A DNA stretch of 64,000 bases, from the NCBI GenBank assembly GCA_009746045.1, contig RPFO01000080.1, positions 3,174,251 through 3,238,250 on the forward strand, given 5' to 3'. The notes under the pieces were generated by a model. It had not been told where the DNA came from. It did no database searches and saw only the letters and a list, made by a program, of their open reading frames with translations. Source of the DNA: Mesostigma viride. Lineage: Eukaryota > Streptophyta > Mesostigmatophyceae > Mesostigmatales > Mesostigmataceae. Below, piece by piece: positions 44,901 through 54,745 of this stretch; positions within the stretch are counted from its first letter, which is position 1; each line of letters begins with the position of its first letter. The position numbers and the translations under genes are program-made.

Positions 44901-45179
44901 CCAGCTAATCACGGGATCAGGACACCCTGCGACCCCCGCTCTGACCCGGGGAGGACTTCCGAAGGTCTCAATGTCGCATTTGGTTACTAAAGCAAACGCT
45001 GCCATCGCTTCCATGCCTTTAAACACCAGGGGTTGTGGGCATTCAAGAGTTAGCAGCCCTGACTCCGCGAATGGAACGATGGTGATCAACGTTAACAGCG
45101 ATAGCAGTGTAGCTCTCCTCATCGTGAAGCGTAACATTCTGGGGCCTGCCGTTTTACCTGACAAGCATGCACGGACCAT
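29721..45179 (-). CDS. Multi-exon gene for a secreted modular protein (HYR, SEA-like, root-cap/vWD-like)
   Basis: Exons on the minus strand, in transcript order, are 45179-44726, 39075-38779, 38106-37933, 37347-37221, 34566-34363, 33974-33867, 31430-31269, 30193-30139 and 29956-29721 (stop). All have AG acceptors and GT donors. Splice phases agree at every junction except 38779/38106, where one to two bases are unaccounted for. The predicted protein has a signal peptide, two hyalin-repeat-like domains, an SEA-like module and a C-terminal region resembling root-cap/vWD-like proteins ([16 protein letters not shown], then [15 protein letters not shown] and MYKDCTYYG). It should be exported to the cell surface or wall. 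Introns reach 5.6 kb and hold minisatellites. The family calls rest on motif recognition; transcript data are lacking. Confidence 0.65.
30139..30193 (-). CDS. Exon 8 (55 bp)
   Basis: The acceptor is CCCAATGCAG and the donor CTAGTGG-GTACGT. It encodes [18 protein letters not shown], phase 0 in and phase 1 out. Its phases fit both neighbours, which supports so short an exon. Confidence 0.55.
30455..30570. repeat. Tandem repeat of about 33 bp, 3 copies
   Basis: Units carry ACACCTAGCGCTCATG(TTAATGCTA). It lies in the intron between exons 7 and 8. Confidence 0.75.
31269..31430 (-). CDS. Exon 7
   Basis: The acceptor is GGCGCGCAG and the donor AACTAT-GTAGGT. It is 54 codons, phase 0-0. It encodes [20 protein letters not shown] and [16 protein letters not shown], probably further strands of the same extracellular module. 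The frame is also open upstream ([11 protein letters not shown]), so the acceptor could lie further out. Confidence 0.6.
31781..31935. repeat. Tandem repeat of about 59 bp, 3 copies
   Basis: Units contain GTTGCTCGTGAAGTGTAGCG and GTGGGTGCTCAATCCCAACT. It lies in the intron between exons 6 and 7. Between this repeat and exon 6 (31936-33866) I see no gene, only a short inverted repeat around CCATTCACGCCTTG at 33524-33610. Confidence 0.8.
33867..33974 (-). CDS. Exon 6: root-cap/vWD-like module, second part
   Basis: The acceptor is TCACCCGCAG and the donor GGCGGG-GTGAGC. It is exactly 36 codons, phase 0-0. It encodes [18 protein letters not shown] and [13 protein letters not shown], a beta-strand pattern continuing the module of exon 5. 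Confidence 0.65.
34363..34566 (-). CDS. Exon 5: root-cap/vWD-like module, first part
   Basis: The acceptor is TTGTGCGCAG and the donor TCA-GTTGAG. The length is 204 bp, phase 0-0. It encodes [15 protein letters not shown], then [19 protein letters not shown] and LHINVLLDG, which resembles the GxPGxxYxxxxDxxLHINxxxxG pattern of root-cap-type proteins. The GTTGAG donor is weaker than the nearby GGG-GTATCC, but only the former keeps frame with exon 6. Confidence 0.6.
34480..34890 (-). repeat. Tandem copies of the exon 5 acceptor region
   Basis: The acceptor and first exon bases (TTGTGCGCAG-GAGACGCGGCT on the minus strand) recur about four times, with CTCCTGCGCACAAGG-like sequence on the plus strand at about 34565, 34666, 34743 (diverged) and 34836. 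Only the most 3' copy leads into the long exon frame. Confidence 0.75.
35180..35638. mobile_element. Inverted-repeat element (MITE-like), 459 bp
   Basis: The terminal inverted repeats are more than 40 bp long and begin TACCGTAGTGGTCAAAATCA at both ends. If TA belongs to the target, the element fits a Tc1/mariner-type duplication. It encodes no protein and contains a two-copy repeat near 35361-35443. It lies in the intron between exons 4 and 5. Confidence 0.75.
35908..37060. repeat. 9-bp minisatellite of two unit types
   Basis: About 128 units alternate between GGCCCAACA and GGCACAACA (rarely CGG variants near the left end, or ATAGG). One plus-strand frame would read Gly-Pro-Thr and Gly-Thr-Thr triplets, a collagen-like pattern, but occasional 8-bp units and TAG codons break it. 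It lies in the intron between exons 4 and 5, so coding is unlikely. Confidence 0.9.
37221..37347 (-). CDS. Exon 4: SEA-like module, C-terminal half
   Basis: The acceptor is CCTGCCAG and the donor is ATGCTG-GTGAGG. It encodes [19 protein letters not shown] and ends DGSLLKAML in phase 0. A second copy of its 3' end with donor lies 140 bp downstream in the transcript (plus 37069 versus 37209). Confidence 0.65.
37933..38106 (-). CDS. Exon 3: SEA-like module, N-terminal half
   Basis: The acceptor is CCCCGCAG and the donor is CAGAG-GTGCAT. It encodes [16 protein letters not shown] through [14 protein letters not shown]. Its phase-2 end fits the next exon exactly. Its start is also phase 2, whereas exon 2 ends in phase 1, so a small exon or another acceptor is missing between them. 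Confidence 0.6.
38225..38790 (-). repeat. Diverged tandem copies of the exon 2 donor region
   Basis: The end of exon 2 and its donor (CACCGTGG-GTATGT on the minus strand) recur as CCCACGGTG on the plus strand at 38261, 38429, 38697 and 38779, with a weaker copy near 38573. Spacing is about 80-170 bp. The copy at 38262-38274 is preceded by ATAG and followed by GTACGT, so it could itself be spliced as a 13-nt exon. Confidence 0.7.
38779..39075 (-). CDS. Exon 2: second HYR-like domain, phase 1-1
   Basis: The acceptor is CCCCCTTGCAG and the donor is GTGG-GTATGT. The length of 297 bp is divisible by three and both introns are phase 1, the classic layout of a shuffled extracellular module. It encodes [12 protein letters not shown], later [12 protein letters not shown] and PCTTAITV, with the Cys and Asp-Gly spacing of hyalin repeats. 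It joins exon 1 in frame. Confidence 0.7.
39370..39480 (-). mobile_element. LINE-like 3' end, family 2
   Basis: It is the reverse-strand match to 13973-14150 (GCAGTGAGAGAAGCTAGGGC, TCGTTGTGTATA, then GACGCAGTCTACGTG). It is a truncated copy in the first intron. Confidence 0.6.
40319..40372. repeat. Interstitial telomere-type repeat (CCCTAAA)n
   Basis: Three perfect CCCTAAA units are followed by degenerate ones (CCCCAACCAAACCCC, CCCCTAAACCCTG). This is the Arabidopsis-type telomere motif, found in land plants and many green algae. It lies in the first intron of the host gene. Confidence 0.85.
40696..42725. repeat. 18-bp minisatellite with higher-order structure
   Basis: About 110 units of GGGAATGGGAAGGGCAGT lie in a 2-kb array in the first intron. 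Variants (AATAGG, AACAGG, GGGCAT, GGCGGT) occur in ordered patterns. Three blocks starting at about 40779, 41569 and 41803 repeat the same variant order; the last two are 234 bp, or 13 units, apart. Because 18 is a multiple of 3, long frames are open by default, so they are not genes. The purine-rich strand has many GGG runs. Confidence 0.95.
42746..42945. repeat. 61-bp tandem repeat, about 3 copies
   Basis: Units carry GGGGTGGATCAGGGAGTTAG followed by CTATTATTATTAACAGGTG. It lies at the left border of the 18-bp minisatellite, within the first intron. Confidence 0.85.
44540..44752 (-). repeat. Tandem triplication of the exon 1 donor region (95 bp)
   Basis: The motif GATTCGGGAGGTGCATCCC lies at 44543, 44638 and 44733, exactly 95 bp apart. 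The copy at 44733 contains the real end of exon 1; the other two lie in the intron. Confidence 0.9.
44726..45179 (-). CDS. Exon 1: signal peptide and first HYR-like domain
   Basis: Candidate starts are ATGs at 45179, 45137 and 45122. The latter two begin directly before a typical signal peptide (basic MRRAT, then a hydrophobic [14 protein letters not shown]). The rest reads like an extracellular beta domain ending [19 protein letters not shown], the usual C-terminal strand pattern of a hyalin repeat. The donor is ATCG-GTAGGC, phase 1. Confidence 0.65.
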
Positions 45180-45649
45180 CGACCTTGCTGCGCTAGGGGG
45201 GGCTCAATTAGTTGCAGTGAGCATAATCTTATGGCATGGACCCAAGGAAAATGGTGAAAATTGATGCCTGCTTGTGGCGCTCAGCATCACTTATTTCGGG
45301 GAAATGAGTATATTTATTATCCAATTATAGACCAGAGAGGTGAAATGGGAAATGAGAATCAGCGAATCCTAAATAAAGGTGGTCACACTCTAAGCATCAC
45401 TTATTTAGAACTCCCCGTCACTCCAGCCGCAAAGTTTACTTCGAGAACCTGGCACCAGAGCTGTTCGAGCTTGGCGCCCGAAATTAGGCATGCCAAATGA
45501 GGTTACGCATCGCTTGGCTAATTAACTGGTCTTAGAACTGGATTCTGTAATGAATGCGCAGCGAGCGAACAAACCACAAGCCCCATCGAACAAGCCCAGG
45601 TACATGTAGAATCATTGATGACAAAGTGACATTTGGATCTTGTACAGTA

Positions 45650-46324
45650 AGGGCCAACTCACACGGGTCGCGATCCGTGGTTCGTACGGTCATGGTTCGC
45701 GAACCGCTTTGCCGAGTGGCATCGAACTTTCTGCCACGTGGAACAGAAATTGGTTGACGAACCGGTCGCACTCACACGGCGGGTCGCGGGCGTTCGGATT
45801 GTTCAGATAGATAAAGATTGGTTCACAGTACCATTTTTGCTGGCGTTTCCGCACTTTCCGCTCTTTTCCGCGCTCCTCCTCAATCTCCTCGTTGTCGCCA
45901 CCTGTCCTTGGATTTACATATACAGCGGGATATCTACGATATCGATTCTGATTATTCGGGTGTATCCAATGATTATTTGTCTTTACTGGACGATACTAAA
46001 TTCTACCTGGCGAGACCGGCTTCGCTGGATCGAAGCTGTCCAGTTTTCTTCATCACCCTGCCGTACTGGTTCTACGCCGACTGAATTCGTACCATTAATT
46101 CCCGTACTTTCAGGTCTTTTTCGCACTTGTCAGGTTCGATTCACGGACACGTGGACTTTTCGCTGGCGAACATGGGTCGCGACACGATTTCCCGCGAACC
46201 ACAAAGTCGGGTCGCGAACCATGCCCGTTTTCCGGCACTATCTGCCGACGCCGTGAGAAGATTCCTGCCACGCATGACAAGAGTGCTCACGAACTACGGA
46301 TCGCGACCCGTGTGAGTTAGCCCT
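45650..46324. mobile_element. Inverted-repeat element (MITE-like), 675 bp
   Basis: The ends are AGGGCCAACTCACACGGGTC on the left and the reverse complement of AGGGCTAACTCACACGGGTC on the right, about 27 bp in all, flanked by TA on both sides (45648-45649 and 46325-46326). Further GGGTCGCGA and GGTTCGCGAACC motifs lie inside. No transposase is present, so it is a non-autonomous element, perhaps Tc1/mariner-like. Confidence 0.8.
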
Positions 46325-47831
46325 TATAACAAGCTCATGGAGACATGGACAGGTGGCAGCTATAGCCTTTCGTGTAAAAAAGTCGCCCTTCTACGGTAGT
46401 ACGGTACAGTATGTCACCGCTCCTGGGAAAGGTCTCCCTTTCTAGTGGGGACGTCCAGGCAACCGGCATTCTAGCCCCACCGGCCACCGACAGCTCCGCC
46501 GACGCTCGGCTTCCCTCTGTGAGCGATGTCCGACGTAGCCCGCTGGAGATGCCTCAGCCACGTTGGCGACCTCACCGGCCTAAAATGCCCGAGGCCTACG
46601 CCTCGAGCTCCTCGGCCATCACGAAGGAAGCTTCATCACCACGCGCGACCCTGTGTCGGCACCACCTTTTCCCATCAATATAATTTTTATCGCGCCCTTC
46701 ATTCGCAGCTATGACCGGCGTGGGATCCAACTGACGTGTTTTCTGACGTTCACAGCAATATTATTAATAACGAGGCCCGTCTCCATTAAGAGTTCGCGTG
46801 TATTTACTGCTGTTATAATTGTAATGAATGGTTTGGCATTTTCTCAAGGGGACAATTTTTTTTTTCCCGTGTGAGCACGAGGACTGGCTGCGGACAATTT
46901 TGCAACTCGTGCAGGCCCATGATGAACCGAACTTGCGCGCCGGTAAATACTGCTAGCTGCTGGTGATGCTCACGAGAACGGCTATGTTGGCATTCTCGGC
47001 ACCATACATTGGAAATGTGCAGTTGCGGAACCTATTCCTAGCGAAATGAAGTTCCAGGCAATGGGATTGCAGACTGGACCGGAAGTGGTCGAACCTTGAC
47101 CCCGATGGCGGTGATGACCAGTTGTTCTAATACGACACGCGATCGAGGCAATCAAATGGTAAGAAGGGCGGGAGCTTATGAAGCTGAAGCTGTTAAACAA
47201 TATGTACTGAACTGCATGCAGCATGACCAAGAGTGGACCGTGAGGAGGAAATCAAACTTAGCCCTGCACTTTCTTGGCATACTTTTGGTTGGGCATTGTG
47301 CAGGCTTATCCGTTGCTTACCACAGTGGCAGGAAGAAATTCGTTTTATTTGCAATCATGAACATGTTAATTGATGTGGGGAAGCATTTTTAGGTGATAGA
47401 ACCTTGCAACATCTTACTAGGGCCTATCTACAGATTTATCGTTGTGTGAGGCACACCAATCCCTATCCACAACTGTAGCGGCCATCCAGCTGTGTGAGAC
47501 TTGCTCATGCAAGCACGTATGCTTGATTGCCCATGCACTTACTAAGTACTAACAGAGGCAGGCCACCCCATTATCCACCCTGGCACGCAGGTTAAATAGG
47601 CATGCCCGTGCTCCCTACTCCCCGCTCCCCATTCCCCCCAATCTCCCCCCAAGTTACTGTTCAGCTATATGTGCCCTGCCACTGGTCGGCAGTACACTCA
47701 TCCACTCAACCACTCGATCGTGCTTGAGACATGCAGGCAATCAAGCATGCTTACCCATATCGACTCAATCAACAAACCTAACCAACCAACCTCTAAAGCC
47801 ACGTTCCTGCGAGCAAGCAAGTGCAAGCAAC

Positions 47832-48430
<599 letters not shown>

Positions 48431-48667
48431 AAAATTGTGTCTAATAAACCAGTCAACTAATTACCGTGCAGCCAACATTCGACCATTGAGCCTCCATATG
48501 CACGAGTGGGCAGGCACGGCTGCCTGCCTGCCTGCATAGATCAGCTGAAGTGGTAGTATAGGACGTTCAACGTAGTTGCCATCATTATAATATTGTTGAC
48601 CTCGATTGTCTAGTAGCCATTGCTTTTCTACCATAGCGTTCATAATGATTTGTGTTGGAGCGGTGAA

Positions 48668-49009
48668 TATCCACCACCACCTTTGATGACTGTCCGTTAC
48701 GTGGTCACTTACGTGGTCACGAACGGTCACGTACAGCTCTTTCACCTTTGTTATGAATATCCACCACCACCACCTTTGATGACTGTCCGTTACGTGGTCA
48801 CGAACGGTCACGTACAGCTCTTTCACCTTTGTTATGAATATCCACCACCACCTTTGATGACTGTCCGTTACGTGGTCACTTACGTGGTCACGAACGGTCA
48901 CGTACAGCTCTTTCACCTTTGTTATGAATATCCACCACCACCACCTTTGATGACTGTCCGTTACGTGGTCACGAACGGTCACGTACAGCTCTTTCACCTT
49001 TGTTGTACT
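48668..49009. repeat. Alternating 90/81-bp tandem repeat, 4 units
   Basis: Units start at 48668, 48758, 48839 and 48929. Units 1 and 3 carry an extra CTTACGTGGTCA, while units 2 and 4 carry an extra CAC. The pair period is 171 bp. All lengths are multiples of three and both strands stay open, so the long frames are explained by the repeat. Confidence 0.9.
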
Positions 49010-49063
49010 TCTATAATGCATGTGACTTCTTACTGGCTTGATAAGACATATGGTACATACGTA

Positions 49064-49235
49064 TGCAGCAGGGGATCGATATAATAGCAATGGGTTTGCT
49101 ATGTATCATAATACATACGGTACCTACACTTGCAGCAGGGGATTGATATAATAGCAATGGGTTTGCTATGTATCATTATAGGTACATACTACATATGCAG
49201 CAGGGGATCGATATAATAGCGATGGGTTTCCTATG
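49064..49235. repeat. Tandem repeat of about 68 bp, 3 copies
   Basis: Units contain GCAGCAGGGGATCGATATAA and TAGCAATGGGTTTGCTATG. Confidence 0.85.
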
Positions 49236-50518
49236 TATGCTGTATATGGCGTCAAGATACGGTGCCTGTAAGGTGTGCATTCTTCCAAGTTGCAAAGTTG
49301 CATGCCCACTCAGATGACTACATGTAGACTGGTCCGGATTCTCCCGATTTCTGGCCTGCGCTGGTTGTCTCGTTGACATGTGGAAGAAAGGCAGGCACCA
49401 ACTTTGGTAGACTCTTGAGCTTGTTTGCAAACTATAATGTGGTACCTAACTGCGGGGAACTGCGCGGTAGCACTTTTATTATGCTGTATTGCATCGTGCT
49501 TTTATTATGCTGTATTACATCAGTGATTGTGAAATATTATGGTGCATGTGAGGTGTGCATTCTTGGCGTACATTTGCAAATCTGCAGGTGGCAGCATCAT
49601 TGGCATCTAAGCTGGCAGCTGCATGCCAAGTTTAAGGGCAGCTGCAATCTACTAGCTGAGCTCATTTCTTTGGTCTACGGTGCAAAACTACTATACTTGA
49701 TGTCACCCAGGGTGCTCTGCAGGCATCCAAAAAATGTGCAACTTTGCACGTGTGCTTTTTTCAGTATGGCAAGGGCAGCTGCCAAGTTATAGGCTGCAAT
49801 GTGAGCGCATGTGGATGGTCTGGGGTGCCTAAATGGGCCAAAGCCGCGCAAAACCGCGTTCTTTATGCTACTTGACGTCACCGTTGGGCCCCCTGCAGGT
49901 ATCCTAATGTACATCTCCAATGCTCCCTCACCCGCTGACCACACCTGAAGCCGTCATGATATCGATGTCATCCTGATTAAGCTCGGGATCGGTCACACGA
50001 GCATGCCGCAGCAGGTCCGCAAAGAATGCCGTTCAAGCCGTCTACGCTGCAATTCCTCTTCCTGCACTCGATCCTCTGCGCATGCTTGCTGCAAGGTGCT
50101 CTTGGGGCTGCAGCTTCTTTGGACGGGTGAGTTTCCCCGCACACGCTGTGTTTGAATCTGGACACTATCCTTTTCACTAGGTCATTCCGGTAGGGCATAT
50201 TACGTTGTCGGTTAACAGCCTGAAAATGTCGTTGTCAGGGGAATCGTATTTTGTAATTCAGACTGGAGGAACCATGAACATGTCATAATTGTCAGCATGC
50301 TCCTACATATTCTGATCCTACATATAGCTATGTGTACAGCCAAAAGCTTACTCCTATGTTCATTATCGGTCTCTTCGCTTGGTGCGGGTCAGGATGGGGC
50401 CCTTCCATGAGCTCCCCCGGATCGAGGCGCTGGCTAAGTAATTGATGAAGTAATGAATCAGCACTTAGACTGCGTCATGCGTGAGTATCAGGAGGGGGGA
50501 CGGGGGATCGAAGCACTG

Positions 50519-50690
50519 GCTAGCACAGTGCCGTTGCGTGGTATAATGACGGTGATGGCATCGGGGTATCATGTCAGCCTCGATGGCGCTAGCACAGTGC
50601 CGTTGCGTGGTATAATGACGGTGATGGCATCGGGGTATCATGTCAGCCTCGATGGCGCTAGCACAGTGCCGTTGCGTGGTATGTAGTATG
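50519..50690. repeat. 69-bp tandem repeat, 2.4 copies
   Basis: Units start GCTAGCACAGTGCCGTTGCG at 50519, 50588 and 50657. The first two units are identical as far as I can see. Confidence 0.9.
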
Positions 50691-50984
50691 ATTCACAGCC
50701 TTGATGGTAGACTGCATCAATGCGTGCGTATCACAGCCATCGTGGTATCACAGCCTCGATGGCGCTCAGCTTCCTACGTCAAAGGGTTGTGCCGTTCGAT
50801 GAATTATAACTGTCCGACATGTCTTTCCTCCCCAGGTCGAACCTTGAAATGGCCCCATTTGCTTGAATTCCTTGCACTGGTTCCTGTTTATGGTTATCAG
50901 CGTTGCCTGCATTCAATGAACTTCATGGCAGATGGTGTATGAATGGGCATATGCGGCGACTGCGATGATCCTGATGGTGATGGC

Positions 50985-51080
50985 CGGCCCAAGCGGGGGC
51001 ACGCACGGTGGGGGGTGGGGGCCGAGTAGCCCGGGGTGGGGCTGGGGGGGGAGCGGGGGGGGGCGGGGGCAGGGCGGAGG
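50985..51080 (+). repeat. G-rich low-complexity tract
   Basis: It holds many runs of 4-10 G separated by one to five bases, with G-quadruplex potential on the plus strand. Confidence 0.8.
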
Positions 51081-52977
51081 ATCGGGGAATTGATGTTGTT
51101 TGGGTCAACGTGTCCGCCACCATAATTTATTTGCAGGGGTCAGCATGAACCCGGACGATGGTCAGTGACATCACCACCACAGCGGCGGTTGGCCTGCAGT
51201 GCCAGAAATGTTGACGCCAGCAGTTCTGACAAGGACAGACCCCGAGCTTGCTGGGGGCCGAGGGGTACGGAGGCAGCGGTAAGCGTCCACTATAAAGCAG
51301 CAGCCTGCCACTTAAACCTCACCATGGTTGCAGTTGGAGTCACTACGCCAATTACTGTCATTCTCACGAATACCATGCCAGTAGTACTGTTGTTGTAACA
51401 GTCATGCAATCGCACACGCTACAAGAAGTGGGAGCTGAGTTTGGCAGACCGATTCACCCACTTGCCTCCAAAGATTGCGTCAGTGTGGGGGGAGCATGCG
51501 GTGACGGCCTGTGTCAATGTATGGATCGTGGAGGGAGCTAAGGGTGGACTTAATTATTTCAATGATGATACTTATTTCAATGATTCAATAGTAGTGTGGT
51601 GGCAGTGCCAGCAGCACTTCAGTAGCGCATCTCTGAAAACGGCCTTTCCCCCTAGCTTCCAAACACTTGTTCTATTATAGTAGATGCTCTGCGGTCCCTC
51701 TTATATTAAATATAGAGATTTCTTCTCGGCTGCCCCCAGGGTGTTGGTTGCATGTATACTACTAGACTAATTCGTCACGAAACATAGCTAACAGAAATCG
51801 TGCCTCACAAAACAGTAGCAGAAACTGAGAACTGGCCCCTCAATGTGTGCTATGTACAGGCTGAGTAGCCAATAGCCACCTCGTTTTGTCAAAATGTCTT
51901 CGCAGTACTGGCGGCATAAGGTCATGCATGGCACGCAAATGTTAATGTGGAGGTAGCTGTCTTTATTTGTGCGACGACATAATATGTATTGTTTCATTTT
52001 ATTTCTGTTATGAAATATATAACAATCCATTGTGTTACTATGCTATATCTGGCCTGCGCTGGTTGTCTCATTCAGTGTTTTTGCGAAGGGTTTTGAGGCT
52101 GCGGCCGCAGACTGTGGCCTCAGCCATCAAAATCCCGCGGTCGCATTTTGTCACAAGCACGCCCACCAGGCCACCTCTGAGGCACGGACCACTTTACCGT
52201 CCTCTAGAGTAGCACATTTCCGCCAGTACAAACACTCAGCCGAGTAAAGTACCATTGACACCTGGCCGACCGACCACGTACTGACCCGTAAGTAGTGAAC
52301 ACGTGGCCACCCTTGTACCTATATGCCTACAAACGTATAAGTCGTAGCGGCCTCGGCCACAAAAAGCCCGCGAGCACATGTGGCCGCGGCCACAAAGAGC
52401 CCGCGGCCACATGCACTGGCCTCGGCGTCCAAAATCCGGCGGCCAGCGGCCACATGTGGCCTCGCGCGGCCCGTCAGCGAAAACGCTGGTCTCATTGATA
52501 ATGTGTCATCAAAGCGTGGTTTTCTGAACATAGTCTTCTTATGGTGAGAGGGAAGGATAGCCGTTGTACCGATATTTATCTTAGTTTATAGCTTGAAGAA
52601 TCTTTGTAGTTTTTAAATAGTGAGATGGAAAAATAGCTGCTATAGCTAGGTCATAAGGTTCACGTGACATACCTTTTGAGGCCGCTGCGGCCTGATCCGG
52701 ATCGGCAATGGCAATGGTTTGGCCAGTTTCCTGGCCAGATGGCACGAGCTACCTCATGATGCAATATTGCCACTGTCTATATTTCTTTATTCATGACGTA
52801 GTGATTTCCTGGACCTAAGACTCTCCTCTCGCGCAATATGTGATGGCTAAGAGCCCCGGCAACCTTAAGTAAGCCGACGGCAAATGGATTCTTTGCGTAA
52901 TTTGTCTAGACGCAACAGTTGCGTGGAGAGAACAATGCCGTCTGGGGCAAGGCCCTGTGACACGCAAAAAAGACAAA

Positions 52978-53012
52978 AGCAAAAAAAAAAACACACACAC
53001 ACACACACACCA
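52978..53012. repeat. A-run followed by CA dinucleotide repeat
   Basis: About 10 A are followed by (CA)10 or so. It is a simple microsatellite. Confidence 0.85.
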
Positions 53013-53174
53013 CGTATCTAAGCTCGGCTTCTTATCTTTTGGAGCACGCGACTTCATCAGGTACTGCATCAGGTAATCCTAATCATTTGTGTAACTGCTA
53101 ACGATGTGCTGGATCTGTTGACAGTGCTTGCCCGGCACAGATGGTGTATGATTGGTGCGTGAATTACTGACAGT

Positions 53175-54152
53175 GTGTGTGTTTGCCGTTTGTGCACATT
53201 CCTGGAAATTTGTCCTCCTGCACAGGAGGGGTCACCGGCACAGAAGCAACAGTTTCCCCCTGAGCAGCGGGCTCAGGGACTAGAAGAGACGCCACCGCTC
53301 AGCCTTGAGTATTTACTGCGCTCCGTCACTCGCGACCCCCGGCTGACCGAACACAAGGGACAGGTGCCGCCGGGGGGATTGCACATGATTCTGTACGGAT
53401 CTTACCCTTCCGCGCTGGTGGCGTGGGAATGTGCCCGGGTGCGGCTGCCCTTTGATGATGTCGACATATTCATGGACGTTGGGGAGGGTATCCCTGCCAG
53501 GAGCACTAACCACTGTACCTATGTGCACATCGACAGGGTCCCGCTTCCCGTGAATGTCGTCGTGCGTAAACTTCCTAGCTTTGAGGACATTGTCGATGGC
53601 GGCGATGTCAACTGCATCATGACGGGCGTGGAGGTGAGCCTGCACCCGACGCTCCCGTATTATTCCGCCCGCTGGCACGTCACTCCCATGTTCGTGCGCT
53701 TTCTTGAAACCCAAGTCGTCGAGTTGAATGACCTGGCGGCAACTGCGACAGTCGGGCTTACCCTAGAGTTAACCGCTGGGAGCATCCCTCGCCTGCTCCT
53801 GAAAGCGGAGCGCTTGGGCCTTGAATATAAGCTCCCGGGGCCAGACGCCCTGATCGGCTTCGATGGGGGCGACTTTGTCACCCACCGTTACAAAAAGATG
53901 CAGGCGCGGTTGAGTGAGGAAAGGATGAGGCGGTTCCACGCACTGTTTACGGTCAAGCGGCACCCAGTACTTTTGTACTTCAGCATCCTTGGGGTACGGG
54001 ACTGGACGTGCTATCCCCCTGATCTGGTGGATTTGCTTGTGTACGGTCCGGATGGTGGCATATGCATGCGCACGCAGGATCCGGGACGTTCTTTGTCAGG
54101 ATCCGGGACGTTCTTTGTCAGAAGAAGTCCGGGACATCCCATGGGAAGCTAG
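53175..54152 (+). CDS. Nucleotidyltransferase-fold-like protein
   Basis: The ORF is 325 codons long. Residues 73-100 read LYGSYPSALVAWECARVRLPFDDVDIF, whose Gly75-Ser76 and Asp95-x-Asp97 fit the GS...DxD active-site pattern of the polymerase-beta-type nucleotidyltransferase superfamily. A later strand (DIVDGGDVNCIMTGVEV) sits where the third acidic or core strand is expected. A helical RLLLKAERLGLEY segment resembles the arginine/lysine-rich region that follows the fold in CCA-adding-like enzymes. The substrate is unknown. The start is uncertain; translation could begin further in. The final 15 codons overlap an imperfect duplication (GGGACGTTCTTTGTCAG twice) and the beginning of a LINE-like tail, so the ORF may belong to a mobile element. 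Confidence 0.55.
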   Translation: MCVCRLCTFLEICPPAQEGSPAQKQQFPPEQRAQGLEETPPLSLEYLLRSVTRDPRLTEHKGQVPPGGLHMILYGSYPSALVAWECARVRLPFDDVDIFMDVGEGIPARSTNHCTYVHIDRVPLPVNVVVRKLPSFEDIVDGGDVNCIMTGVEVSLHPTLPYYSARWHVTPMFVRFLETQVVELNDLAATATVGLTLELTAGSIPRLLLKAERLGLEYKLPGPDALIGFDGGDFVTHRYKKMQARLSEERMRRFHALFTVKRHPVLLYFSILGVRDWTCYPPDLVDLLVYGPDGGICMRTQDPGRSLSGSGTFFVRRSPGHPMGS

Positions 54153-54245
54153 GGCGCCTTCCCTCCTTCTCGTTGTGTATAGGGTTGGAGTTTCCTCTAC
54201 TTTGTATTGGCACCCATGTGACGCAGTCACGTGCCTATTAATCCC
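54140..54245 (+). mobile_element. LINE-like 3' end, family 2
   Basis: The blocks GGAAGCTAGGGCGCC, TCGTTGTGTATAGGGTTGGA and CATGTGAC-GCA-GTCACGTG (54215-54233) match 13973-14150 and 39370-39480. It directly follows the nucleotidyltransferase-like ORF. Confidence 0.65.
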
Positions 54246-54294
54246 ATGGGGCTATCAGTCGTGGGGCGAATAGCTGCGTAATAGAGATGTATTA

Positions 54295-54745
54295 TATCAA
54301 GGAGACAACCAGCGCAGGCCAGAAATCAGGAGAATCCGGACCATGGTAGCTCGAGCCTGCCGTTATCTTGTCCGCGTTTTCGAGTCGTTCAGGATGATGA
54401 ATATGAATGGAGATGGAAATGTGTAGCCTTGTGCATTGAAACTATGGCTGGCTTACGTGTAGAGCGACTAGATCACCTAGACGGTGGGGCCGGAAAACAG
54501 CTTGCTTGATCAGGGCGTGTGTTTCGAGCCTAACTGGCCGGGAGTGTCTAGTGGTGAGCACCATTGCTGCGATCGCTCTCCCACCATTTACGAGGAAATA
54601 CCTGCAAATAGAAAACTACTGAAAAGGTCTAGCTAGTCAGTCATTGCGTTAGCCATGCCATGATTCCAAACGTCCAAGAACTGCACACGGTGCAAAGGCA
54701 AACATCCGGAGGACAGCACTTTCAAATGTGCGGCGGGAACCAAAA
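54295..54745 (+). repeat. Dispersed repeat R, longest copy
   Basis: It begins near TATCAAGGAGACAACCAGCG. Parts recur at 18229-18450 (+), 18975-19175 (-) and 58312-58560 (+), with short pieces at about 49333-49373 (-) and 52049-52071 (-). I see no coding capacity and the full element is not defined. It contains the stretch GGAGTGTCTAGTGGTGAGCA. Confidence 0.75.
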
